The notes beneath the pieces are model-generated. The model did not search any database and was not told where the DNA came from. It was given only the letters and a program-made list of their open reading frames with translations. Made by a program: the position numbers and the translations under genes. This document shows, piece after piece, positions 17,887 through 26,189 of a stretch of DNA of 64,000 nt; the stretch's first letter is position 1, and each line of letters opens with the position of its first letter. The stretch is from an uncultured Desulfobulbaceae bacterium (GTDB taxonomy: Bacteria > Desulfobacterota > Desulfobulbia > Desulfobulbales > BM004), in the NCBI GenBank assembly GCA_947259115.1, contig CAMYKS010000010.1:199385-263384 (forward strand), written 5' to 3'.

Positions 17887-18864
17887 ATGAAATACTTCGA
17901 TGTTTTCAACGGTGATGCGGACGGTATTTGCGCCCTGCATCAACTCCGGCTGTCGGAACCGCGGCCTGAGGCCAAACTGGTCACAGGAGTAAAACGTGAT
18001 ATACGTTTGCTGCAGCAACTCTCAGGCGTCCGTCAGGCCCGGATCACAGTGCTCGACATTTCCCTGGACAGCAACCGTGATGCCCTGGTGCCCCTGTTAC
18101 AGGCCGGCTGTAAAGTTTTTTACGCGGATCATCATTATGCCGGTGAAATACCTCAATCCGACAACCTCACAGCGCATATTGATCCAAATCCGGACATCTG
18201 CACCTCGCTCATTGTGGATCGTCTTCTCGGGGGGGAATATCGTGCCTGGGCAATTGCCGGGGCCTTCGGCGACAACCTGCACCTCTCAGCCCGCCAGTCG
18301 GCTGCAGCACTTTCTTTGGAAGATGCTACTGTTTCCAAGCTGCAGGAAGTTGGCGAACTCCTTAACTACAATGGCTACGGCCTTACAGTTGCTGACCTGT
18401 TTTATTCGCCCCAGGAGCTCTACAAGGCTGTTGCACCTTATGCTGACCCGGTTGATTTCTGGGAACAATCAGAAGCTCTGGCGCGCTTACGCAAAGGCTA
18501 CCGGGATGATATGGCTTCAGCATTACAGTATGAGCCTGTCCGAATTACACCGGCAGGCAGGATTTTTGAACTACCCCCTGAACCATGGTCTCGGAGGGTT
18601 TCAGGGGTATTCAGCAATCAGAAAGCCCAGGAAGAACCAAACCTGGCCCATGGGCTTCTCACCCGCAACCCGGATGACACCTACCGAATCAACATCCGTG
18701 CACCTCTTAACAATAAACAGGGTGCGGACATTCTATGCCGCTCATTTGCTACCGGCGGTGGCAGGGCTGCGGCTGCCGGCATAAACTTTTTACCCTGGCC
18801 TCAACTTGATCTTTTTTTCAGAATGTTTGATGAGGTTTTCGGTGATAAAGAGGTAAAAGACTGA
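17887..18864 (+). CDS. DHH-family phosphoesterase
   Basis: The 325-residue protein belongs to the DHH superfamily that hydrolyses phosphoester bonds in nucleotides, short RNAs or cyclic dinucleotides with manganese. Seen motifs are FNGDADGIC near the N-terminus, ITVLDISLDSN, and the DHH triad in VFYADHHYAG, followed by IDPNPDICTSLIVDRLLGG. The C-terminal DHHA1 part ends FATGGGRAAAAGINFLP, the glycine-rich substrate-binding loop. Length is near NrnA-like proteins, but the exact substrate cannot be assigned. The start ATG follows a perfect inverted-repeat element by 22 bp, so expression may depend on it. The end is followed by another inverted-array gap. Confidence 0.85.
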   Translation: MKYFDVFNGDADGICALHQLRLSEPRPEAKLVTGVKRDIRLLQQLSGVRQARITVLDISLDSNRDALVPLLQAGCKVFYADHHYAGEIPQSDNLTAHIDPNPDICTSLIVDRLLGGEYRAWAIAGAFGDNLHLSARQSAAALSLEDATVSKLQEVGELLNYNGYGLTVADLFYSPQELYKAVAPYADPVDFWEQSEALARLRKGYRDDMASALQYEPVRITPAGRIFELPPEPWSRRVSGVFSNQKAQEEPNLAHGLLTRNPDDTYRINIRAPLNNKQGADILCRSFATGGGRAAAAGINFLPWPQLDLFFRMFDEVFGDKEVKD

Positions 18865-18884
18865 AGGCTGGAGGCTCAAGGCTG

Positions 18885-19159
18885 AAGGGTTCAAGGGTCC
18901 GAGGGGCCGAGGGGTCAAGGGTAAAGCTTAAAAAATATCATTTTACACTCCATCTGCCATTTGGAACAAAGTTGGAAATCATAGCAGCCTGCTTCCAGGA
19001 ACAAGATCTCTCCGGCCTGACGGCCGTTCGAGATGACAAGGAAGGAAGATCCCGGTTTTTAAAAAGATTCAAAAAAATGTAAATATACTTTGTTCCTGCA
19101 TACAGATAAAATTATAATCTTTACCTTGAACTCTTGAATCCTTGGACCCTTGAACCCTT
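18885..19159. repeat. Inverted phrase unit: concentric inverted repeats in the DHH-pilT gap
   Basis: The outer arms AAGGGTTCAAGGGTCC (18885-18900) and GGACCCTTGAACCCTT (19144-19159) are perfect reverse complements. An inner perfect pair, GGAACAAAGT (18963-18972) and ACTTTGTTCC (19087-19096), is nested inside. Between them lies an AT-rich stretch and a GC-rich dyad (CCGGCCTGACGGCCG). No gene is seen in this 386-bp gap. Confidence 0.7.
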
Positions 19160-19250
19160 ATAATAATAAAATTCCTCGCCTTAAATGTTTCTCTTTATTA
19201 CAATTGTTTGCGGAAATAATAATTTATCCACTCCCGCCTGAGGTGAATCA

Positions 19251-20408
19251 ATGAAGCTACCGGAAGTAAATTACTGGATAACCAGCATGCTCGAATCCTA
19301 TGAACGGGTTTCCGACCTCAATTTTACTGCAGCCAAGCCGTTGCAGGTGGAAACCTCCGGCCAGTTAATGCCTATTGGCGTAACCCCGGAAATAAAAGAG
19401 CTGACACCCTTCCAGACCGAAGTCGCTGCCTTGAACATTATTCAGGGCAATAAAAGGCTGCTGGACGACCTGGCAATCCACGGCTCCTGTGACCTTTCCC
19501 ATGCCCTTGGCAACAAGGCCCGGTTCAGGGTCAATGTCTTTACCCAGCAGGGCCATCTTTCCATTGTCATGCGGAAGATGGAAAGCTCCATCCCGACGAT
19601 CCAGTCCCTTAACCTGCCTGAGGTTTTCAACAAGATGACCAAGGAGATTAACGGTTTTATCCTGGTCACCGGCGCCACCGGTTCCGGTAAGTCTACAACC
19701 CTGGCAGCCCTGTGCGACAAAATAAACAAGGAAAAGATGGTGCACGTTGTCACTCTGGAAGACCCCATAGAATTTGTGCACCCCCATAAAAAGTGCACCT
19801 TTAACCAACGGGAACTGGGCAACGACTTTGATTCCTTTGCCAACGGTTTGCGGGCCGCCCTGCGTCAGGCGCCCAAGGTCATTCTTGTGGGCGAGATGCG
19901 CGACCGGGAGACCATGGAGATCGGCATGTCAGCCGCTGAAACCGGCCACCTGGTGATGAGCACTTTGCATACGGTCGACGCCGGCCAGACCATTAACCGT
20001 ATCCTCGGTTTTTTCGACCAGGAGGAGCAGCCGCAGGTCAGAAACCGTCTCATCGATACAATCCGCTATGTCGTCTGCCAGCGCTTGCTGCCCAAGGAGG
20101 GAGGCGACCGTGTAGCTGCTTTTGAGATTATGGCCAATAACCTGCGGGTCCGTGATCTGATCATCAACGGCGAAACCGAAGACCGCACATTCTACGATGT
20201 TGTCGAGGACGGTTCAGCGCTTGGTATGCAGACCTTTGACCAGCATATCCTTGAACTCTACGAACATGGCCTCATCAGTGAGGAAACCGCCAAGGTTTAC
20301 GCGTCCCGCAAGAGCGCCATCGGCCGCGGCCTTGATAAAATCAAAGCGGCCAGGGGCGAAGCCACCTCGGGCATTACAGGCTTGGCCATGAAGAAGAAAG
20401 ATAAATAA
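19251..20408 (+). CDS. pilT: PilT-family twitching-motility ATPase
   Basis: The 385-residue secretion ATPase has Walker A in GATGSGKST, the Asp box LEDPIEF, Walker B-like VILVGEMRDRETMEIGMSAA and a His box HTVDAGQTINRILGFF. AAFEIMANNLRVRDLIINGE contains the position of the PilT AIRNLIRE retraction motif. This fits a hexameric retraction ATPase (PilT or PilU group) that disassembles type IV pili. The His-box variation (VDAGQ rather than NSAAK) leaves PilT versus PilU open. There is a C-terminal Lys-rich tail. A zinc-ribbon gene follows 39 bp later on the same strand. No other pilus gene is in the window. Confidence 0.85.
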   Translation: MKLPEVNYWITSMLESYERVSDLNFTAAKPLQVETSGQLMPIGVTPEIKELTPFQTEVAALNIIQGNKRLLDDLAIHGSCDLSHALGNKARFRVNVFTQQGHLSIVMRKMESSIPTIQSLNLPEVFNKMTKEINGFILVTGATGSGKSTTLAALCDKINKEKMVHVVTLEDPIEFVHPHKKCTFNQRELGNDFDSFANGLRAALRQAPKVILVGEMRDRETMEIGMSAAETGHLVMSTLHTVDAGQTINRILGFFDQEEQPQVRNRLIDTIRYVVCQRLLPKEGGDRVAAFEIMANNLRVRDLIINGETEDRTFYDVVEDGSALGMQTFDQHILELYEHGLISEETAKVYASRKSAIGRGLDKIKAARGEATSGITGLAMKKKDK

Positions 20409-20447
20409 GTTGACCAGCTTACACAATAAGTCATTCAGGAGACTGCC

Positions 20448-21266
20448 ATGATAGATGCCTGCCCACACTGCCAGGAGCCGCTCAACCTTTCAGATATGCA
20501 AAAGACCAAGGTACAGCTTGCCCTGGACAAACTGCCGCCGGGCAACCTGCTCAAACTAGGCTGCCCCCACTGCCAGAAGCCTTTTGAACTGAAACCGGAC
20601 GGAACCCTTCCCGGGCAGCCGCCGCCCAAAGCCGTTTCTGCTCCAAGCGGTCCCAGGGGCGCCCAGAAGACGAAGATCGCACCACCGCCGGCGCCTGACC
20701 TCGGCTGGCTTGCCAGCGGCCAGGTCATGGAAAAAGAGGTGATAGAAGACTCACCCATGGCTCTTATCCTGCTGAACAAGGGGCCCGGGCTCACCACAGT
20801 ACGGGAGGCTTATGAGGACGAGGGATTTTTGCCGGTATTTGCCGAAAGCCTTGACGACGCCCTGGAGCGCATACAGTTTACTTTTTTTGCTGCCGTTGTC
20901 CTGCACAGCCGCTTTGAGACGGATTCCCTCAGCAGCAACAAACTGCATGCTTTCATGCGCAAAATGAACATGATCCGGCGCCGTAATATCCACTACACCC
21001 TTATAGGACCGGAATTTACTACCTTGTATGACCTGCAGGCTCTGTCCAACAGCGCCAACCTTGTGGTCAACGACAACGAAGTGAATCAGTTCAGGATCAT
21101 ACTGAAAAAATCTCTGCACGAGAGCCAGAAACTCTTCGGCCCCATGGCTGAAGCTTTAGTCAGTCATGGCCGTATTACCAGTTCCATTTGGCTGGACATC
21201 AAGGTAAAGTCTGAGCAGAAGATGAAAAGCGCGGTCCTGAAAGACCTGCTGGAGGTAAAGATGTAA
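20448..21266 (+). CDS. Zinc-ribbon protein with C-terminal receiver-like domain
   Basis: The 272-residue protein has two CxxC pairs at the N-terminus (CPHCQEP and CPHCQKP, about 5 and 39), forming a zinc ribbon. A Pro-rich linker follows (about 65-95; PPPKAVSAPSGPRG), then an alpha/beta region (about 100-230; ALILLNKGPGLTTVREAYED, then VVLHSRF) that resembles a receiver-like fold without obvious phosphoacceptor residues, and a final helix. It lies 39 bp after pilT on the same strand and is probably co-transcribed, so a role in pilus control is a reasonable guess. No activity can be assigned. Confidence 0.7.
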   Translation: MIDACPHCQEPLNLSDMQKTKVQLALDKLPPGNLLKLGCPHCQKPFELKPDGTLPGQPPPKAVSAPSGPRGAQKTKIAPPPAPDLGWLASGQVMEKEVIEDSPMALILLNKGPGLTTVREAYEDEGFLPVFAESLDDALERIQFTFFAAVVLHSRFETDSLSSNKLHAFMRKMNMIRRRNIHYTLIGPEFTTLYDLQALSNSANLVVNDNEVNQFRIILKKSLHESQKLFGPMAEALVSHGRITSSIWLDIKVKSEQKMKSAVLKDLLEVKM

Positions 21267-21364
21267 TTTTGCCGCCAAGCTGTTTCTCCAACATATTCAC
21301 ATACTAGCAATTAGGAAACACCTAGAAAGAAAATACGGCCGAATGTTGGCACGAGAAAGCACCG

Positions 21365-21423
21365 GTCCGGCAGCGGCCCTTATCTAGTCTTTGCTGCCGG
21401 ACAAAACCTTCCTGCCAGGTTTT
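21365..21423 (+). terminator. Two consecutive hairpins in the pilT-to-GT41 gap
   Basis: A perfect 10-bp stem GTCCGGCAGC / GCTGCCGGAC (21365-21402, 18-nt loop) is followed by a 7-bp stem AAAACCT / AGGTTTT (21403-21423) that ends in a short T run. The pair could terminate the pilT operon. The 18-nt loop of the first stem is unusually large for a terminator. Confidence 0.4.
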
Positions 21424-21557
21424 TGCCGCCTGCCTCCCAAAGTTTTACCGCAGAACAGTTTACCATGATTGACAAATGCTGCTGCACTGCTTTAGATTGT
21501 CTGCGCAGTGTTAATGTATTCAGAACAAATACCCACCTGAAATACCCTTGTTAAACC

Positions 21558-23852
21558 ATGGAACAGAGACCTCTTAACATTCCCCAGGCTCTGCAGGCAG
21601 CCGTCAATTACCATCAGGCAGGCAGACTCCGGGAAGCAGAAAACATCTATCGGCAAATCCTGGCGGCTGAACCTGAAAATGCCGATGCCAATCATCTGCT
21701 TGGCATAATAGCACAACAATTTGGTAAGCATGAAGCGGCGGCCAAGCTCATTTCCAGGGCAATATACATAAGACCGCATGATCCGGCATATCATAACAAT
21801 CTTGGCAATGCCTATACGAGCTTGAAAAAACTTCCTGAGGCTGAAGGTGCTTTCCGGCAGGCCTTAGCATTAAACCCACAATTTGCTGAGGCACACAACA
21901 ATCTCGGCGTCACGCTCAAGAAGCAGAATAAGCCGGAAAAGTCTATAGCATATTTTAAAAATGCTCTTACAATTATGCCTCATTATGCCGAGGCGTTTTA
22001 TAATCTGGCAAATGCCCTCCAGGAGCTGGGAAATCTGGACGAGGCAATTCTTTACTACAAAAAAGCCCTGGCCATAAAATCAAATGATGCGGAAGTGCTC
22101 TTAAATTTAGGCATTGCCCTCTTAAAGAAAGTCAACCTCGATGAGGCGGAAACAGTTTTTCGCAAAGCTTTGACCATCAACCCCGGGCATGCCGAGTTGC
22201 ATTACAGTCTGGGAAAAACCTTTTTGCTAATGGGGAAACTGGACAATGCCCTTGAAAACTTCCGCCATGCAGTTGCAGTAAAACCGGAATATATGGATGC
22301 CCTTTTCAGTCTTGCCAATACCTTAAAAGAAAAAAACAACCTTGCAGAATCCCTGACCACTCTGCAGAAAATTTTAGCAATCGACCCTGAACATCACGGG
22401 GCCCAAATCAATCTTGGCCTTAACTATTTTTATATGGGCCAATTGGACAGTGCCAGCCGCACCTTTCAAAAAACCCTCACCGCCAATCCCGAGAGTGCTG
22501 AAGCATATTGCAATCTTGGCACTGTTCTTTTTGCGCAGCTCAAAATTGATGAGGCCCTGCAGCATTTCCACCGGGCTATAGCACTCAAACCAGATATTGG
22601 CATGGCATATTCAAACCTGTATTTTGCGCTGAACAGCCATCCTGAAATGGGACAGGATCAAATCCTGCGTGAAACCCTGAAAGGGGTGCATCTGCTTACC
22701 AAGGACACCAGAAAAACGAATCCGGTTTTCCGGAATGCCCCTGACAGAAACCGCAGACTGCGCATAGGGTATGTATCCCCTGATTTCCGGGATCATTCCG
22801 TGGCCTATTTTATTGAACCTGTTATTGTCGCCCATAACCGTGCGAATGTGGAAGTTTTCTGCTATGCAAATGTAAAGCACGGGGACAAGGTAACAGAACG
22901 CATCAGCAGAAACGCGGATCATTGGTCTTTTATAGGTTTCAAGGAGGATGAAGAGATTGCAGCAGAGATCAGGAGAGATAAGATTGATATTCTCGTTGAT
23001 CTTGCCGGCCATACAGCAAAGAATAATCTCATGGTGTTCGCCCGCAGGCCGGCGCCTGTTCAAGTGAATTGGCTTGGGTATCCCAACACCACCGGCCTTG
23101 ATGCCATTGGTTATCGTTTCACCGATGAAGTTGCCGATCCTGTCGGTGAAGCTGACACCATGCACAGCGAAAGCCTGTTCCGCCTTCCGCACGGCTTCCT
23201 GTGCTACCATCCCGGCGACGATACCCCGCCGGTCTCCGCCCCGCCATTCCACAATAGGGGCTGCATAACTTTTGGTAGTTTCAATCACCTGAACAAGCTA
23301 ACGCACAAAGTAATTGCCCTTTGGGCCGATATCATGCATGCTGTTCCCGGGTCGCGACTGTTAATCAAAGCTAAATATCTGGCAGATGAGTACTTGAATA
23401 AACAGATACGCAAGATGTTTCAGGAGCAGGGTATTGAACCGGATCGGCTGGAACTGTTTAGCATGCTGCAAAGCAGAAAAAAACACCTGGAACTATACGG
23501 TAGAATTGATATAGGCCTCGACCCCTTTCCCTACAACGGCACAACAACCACCTGTGAAGCCCTGTGGATGGGGGTTCCTGTCGTGACCCTGCTGGGAAGC
23601 AGGCATGCAAGCAGGGTCGGTGCATCCATCATGCATCATGTCGGCCTGGAGGAACTCATCGCTGAATCTCCGGAAGAATACAAATCCCTGGTCGTATCTC
23701 TGGCAAACAACCATGAATGGATGCTGCAGACCAGGCAGAGTCTGCGTGCCCGGATGCAGCACTCCGATCTCATGGATTCAGAGGGAATCACACGAACCAT
23801 TGAAGATGCTTACCGTATTATGTGGCACAGATGGTGTGATAATCATAAATGA
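21558..23852 (+). CDS. TPR plus O-GlcNAc-transferase-like (GT41) protein, copy 1
   Basis: The 764-residue protein has about ten N-terminal tetratricopeptide repeats (about 10-365; repeats of the AxxxNPxxAExxxNLG type), then the SPINDLY/OGT-type GT41 catalytic part (about 380-760). Diagnostic pieces are RLRIGYVSPDFRDHSVAYFI (His of the DFRDH motif), DLAGHTAKNNLMVFARRPAP, VNWLGYPNTTG and DPFPYNGTTTTCEALWMGV, the nucleotide-sugar site. The TPRs bind the target and the GT-B domain transfers a sugar, classically GlcNAc to Ser/Thr. Bacterial members modify flagellins or adhesins in known cases, but the target here is unknown. It is the first of three tandem paralogues. No clear ribosome site precedes the ATG. 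Confidence 0.85.
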   Translation: MEQRPLNIPQALQAAVNYHQAGRLREAENIYRQILAAEPENADANHLLGIIAQQFGKHEAAAKLISRAIYIRPHDPAYHNNLGNAYTSLKKLPEAEGAFRQALALNPQFAEAHNNLGVTLKKQNKPEKSIAYFKNALTIMPHYAEAFYNLANALQELGNLDEAILYYKKALAIKSNDAEVLLNLGIALLKKVNLDEAETVFRKALTINPGHAELHYSLGKTFLLMGKLDNALENFRHAVAVKPEYMDALFSLANTLKEKNNLAESLTTLQKILAIDPEHHGAQINLGLNYFYMGQLDSASRTFQKTLTANPESAEAYCNLGTVLFAQLKIDEALQHFHRAIALKPDIGMAYSNLYFALNSHPEMGQDQILRETLKGVHLLTKDTRKTNPVFRNAPDRNRRLRIGYVSPDFRDHSVAYFIEPVIVAHNRANVEVFCYANVKHGDKVTERISRNADHWSFIGFKEDEEIAAEIRRDKIDILVDLAGHTAKNNLMVFARRPAPVQVNWLGYPNTTGLDAIGYRFTDEVADPVGEADTMHSESLFRLPHGFLCYHPGDDTPPVSAPPFHNRGCITFGSFNHLNKLTHKVIALWADIMHAVPGSRLLIKAKYLADEYLNKQIRKMFQEQGIEPDRLELFSMLQSRKKHLELYGRIDIGLDPFPYNGTTTTCEALWMGVPVVTLLGSRHASRVGASIMHHVGLEELIAESPEEYKSLVVSLANNHEWMLQTRQSLRARMQHSDLMDSEGITRTIEDAYRIMWHRWCDNHK

Positions 23853-23962
23853 ATAGTGTTGGCTTTCTTGCTTTTCTCAGCATTGCCGTAAATAATTTTT
23901 TTCTTGTAAATTGTTGGTAAGTATCATCTATTCCCTATAAAACTATTATAAAACTGTTTCCA

Positions 23963-26068
23963 ATGATATCCACCAAAGATTTTGATACTGATGAACTGCT
24001 GAAGCAGACAGTCGGGCTCCTGCAGAACAATCAGCTGCAGCAGGCAGAATCAGCCTGTCGTAAAGTTCTGCAGTCTGATCCCAACAACGCCGCTGCTCAC
24101 CACTATCTCGGTATCATAGCCTGCCAGGTGGGGAATGTTACGCTTGGAGCCCAACTTATTCACAAAGCCATACAGCTTCGACCGGACTATGCCGAGGCCT
24201 ATAAAAATTATGGCAAGGCCTTGGCTGGCATGGGCAGATTTGATGAGGCAGTGAAAATTTTTAACCAGGCACTCAAACTGCGGCCGGACTATGCTGAAGC
24301 ACTGAACGACCTGGGCACCATTCTTGTTAAGCACCTGGGGCAGCAGAATGAGGCTGCTGCATGCTTCCGTAAGGCCCTTGCTCTGAATCCAAAATTATAT
24401 ATTACCCATAATAATCTCGGCAATATCTTACTGGTCGGTGGTCATTTCAACGAAGCAATCAGTCACTTCAAAAAGGCTGTTGCCCTTAGGCCTGATTTTT
24501 TTGTCGTATACAGCAATCTTGCCAATGCCTATAAAGATCAGGGGGACTACAGCAGGGCTCTGGAAGGGTATCAAAAGGCCCTGGCAATCAATCCCAACTT
24601 TTATGAAGCTTTAAACAACATGGGGCTGACCTATTACCTCATGGGTAATTTCGACAGAGCCATTGCAACCTACCAAAAGGCCCTGACAGTTAAAAAAGAT
24701 TATGCCGAAGCCTGGCTGAACATGGGTGTCTCTATATTTGCCCAAGGGGAGACTGACAAGGCGACCTCAGCTTTTCAGACAGCGCTAAAGTGCAAGCCAG
24801 ATTTTCACTTGGCGCATTCCGCCCTGTTATTCTTCATGAATTATCGAACCGGTATTTCGCAAAAAGAGATATTTGCAGAATCATGCCGGTGGGATGCAAA
24901 CCATGCCGCTAAACTGCTTGATTCATCCCGGTCCCACGAGAATATTCTTGATAAAGAACGCAAGCTGCGTCTCGGTTATGTTTCGCCGGATTTTCGAGAC
25001 CACTCGGTGGCATATTTTATTGCACCCGTTCTGCATTCACATAACAGGGAAATAGTCGAGGTCTTCTGCTATTCAGACACCCTGAACCATGACGCCATAA
25101 CTGAACAACTCAAGTCCGCATCTGATTACTGGCGCCAGGTCACCGGCTGGAGTGACCGGGATATTGCCGCTCAAATACAGAAAGACGGTATTGATATTCT
25201 GGTGGATCTTTCCGGTCATACCCTGAAAAACCGGCTCCTGGTCTTTGCCCGTAAACCGGCGCCTGTCCAGGCCAGCTGGCTCGGGTATCCCAATACCACC
25301 GGAATGCGGACTATAGATTACCGCCTTACCGATAAAGTTGCCGATCCTCCGGGAGAATCAGACGAGCTGCATAGTGAAACATTAATTCGCCTGAAAAACG
25401 GCTTCCTCTGTTATCAATTCCCAGCAACAGTACCTGCAATTGCCGCACCGCCATCGGCTGCCTCAGGACAGGTAACCTTTGGCAGCTTCAATAATCTCTC
25501 CAAAGTCACGCCGGAAGTCATCCAATGCTGGTCTGCCGTCTTACATAAAGTAAAGGGCTCCCGCCTGTTGTTGAAGGCAAAACAACTGAAGGATGAAACT
25601 GCACGGAAAAGGATTATGCAACTGTTCGGAGATCAGGGGGTTGCACCTGAGCGCCTGGAACTTATCAGCTGGCTGCCCCGAAAAGACGAGCATCTTGCAA
25701 CATACAACAAAGTGGACATAGGTCTTGATCCTTTTCCCTATAACGGCACGACCACTACCTGCGAGGCATTGCTCATGGGCGTGCCTGTCGTGACTTTCAC
25801 CGGCGTGCGTCACTCCGGACGGGTGGGCGCTTCCATCATGCACCATGCCGGGCTGGATGAACTGGTGGCCGGGTCCATTGAACAGTACACCCAGTTGGCA
25901 GTTTCACTGGCAATTAACCCTGTAAAACTGGCTACAATGCGGACCAGTCTTCGCAATCAGCTGCAACAGTCCAGCTTAACGGCGAAAAAGCAGTTCACCG
26001 AGTCCCTGGAGGAAGCATACCGGCATATGTGGTCCGCCTGGTGCGACAGCAAGGCAGAGCGCAGCTGA
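23963..26068 (+). CDS. TPR plus O-GlcNAc-transferase-like (GT41) protein, copy 2
   Basis: The 701-residue paralogue of the upstream gene has fewer TPR units (about 10-310), then the GT41 part with RLGYVSPDFRDHSVAYFI, DLSGHTLKNRLLVFARKPAP, WLGYPNTTGM and DPFPYNGTTTTCEALLMGV. The Leu for Trp change before MGV is specific to this copy; the same position is Trp in the other two. The gap to copy 1 is 110 bp and to copy 3 is about 120 bp, all on one strand, so an operon with divergent substrate-binding TPRs is likely. No Shine-Dalgarno is visible. The glycosyl acceptor is not known. Confidence 0.85.
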   Translation: MISTKDFDTDELLKQTVGLLQNNQLQQAESACRKVLQSDPNNAAAHHYLGIIACQVGNVTLGAQLIHKAIQLRPDYAEAYKNYGKALAGMGRFDEAVKIFNQALKLRPDYAEALNDLGTILVKHLGQQNEAAACFRKALALNPKLYITHNNLGNILLVGGHFNEAISHFKKAVALRPDFFVVYSNLANAYKDQGDYSRALEGYQKALAINPNFYEALNNMGLTYYLMGNFDRAIATYQKALTVKKDYAEAWLNMGVSIFAQGETDKATSAFQTALKCKPDFHLAHSALLFFMNYRTGISQKEIFAESCRWDANHAAKLLDSSRSHENILDKERKLRLGYVSPDFRDHSVAYFIAPVLHSHNREIVEVFCYSDTLNHDAITEQLKSASDYWRQVTGWSDRDIAAQIQKDGIDILVDLSGHTLKNRLLVFARKPAPVQASWLGYPNTTGMRTIDYRLTDKVADPPGESDELHSETLIRLKNGFLCYQFPATVPAIAAPPSAASGQVTFGSFNNLSKVTPEVIQCWSAVLHKVKGSRLLLKAKQLKDETARKRIMQLFGDQGVAPERLELISWLPRKDEHLATYNKVDIGLDPFPYNGTTTTCEALLMGVPVVTFTGVRHSGRVGASIMHHAGLDELVAGSIEQYTQLAVSLAINPVKLATMRTSLRNQLQQSSLTAKKQFTESLEEAYRHMWSAWCDSKAERS

Positions 26069-26189
26069 ATTTTTACAAAGTTTCGTTTACGGATCATCCA
26101 GGAGAGTAAATCCGTACTTGCAATTATTTATTGACTGGGTCATAGAAAAAAGCTTTGCTGCAAATCTACCGATAAAACAATTATTATTT

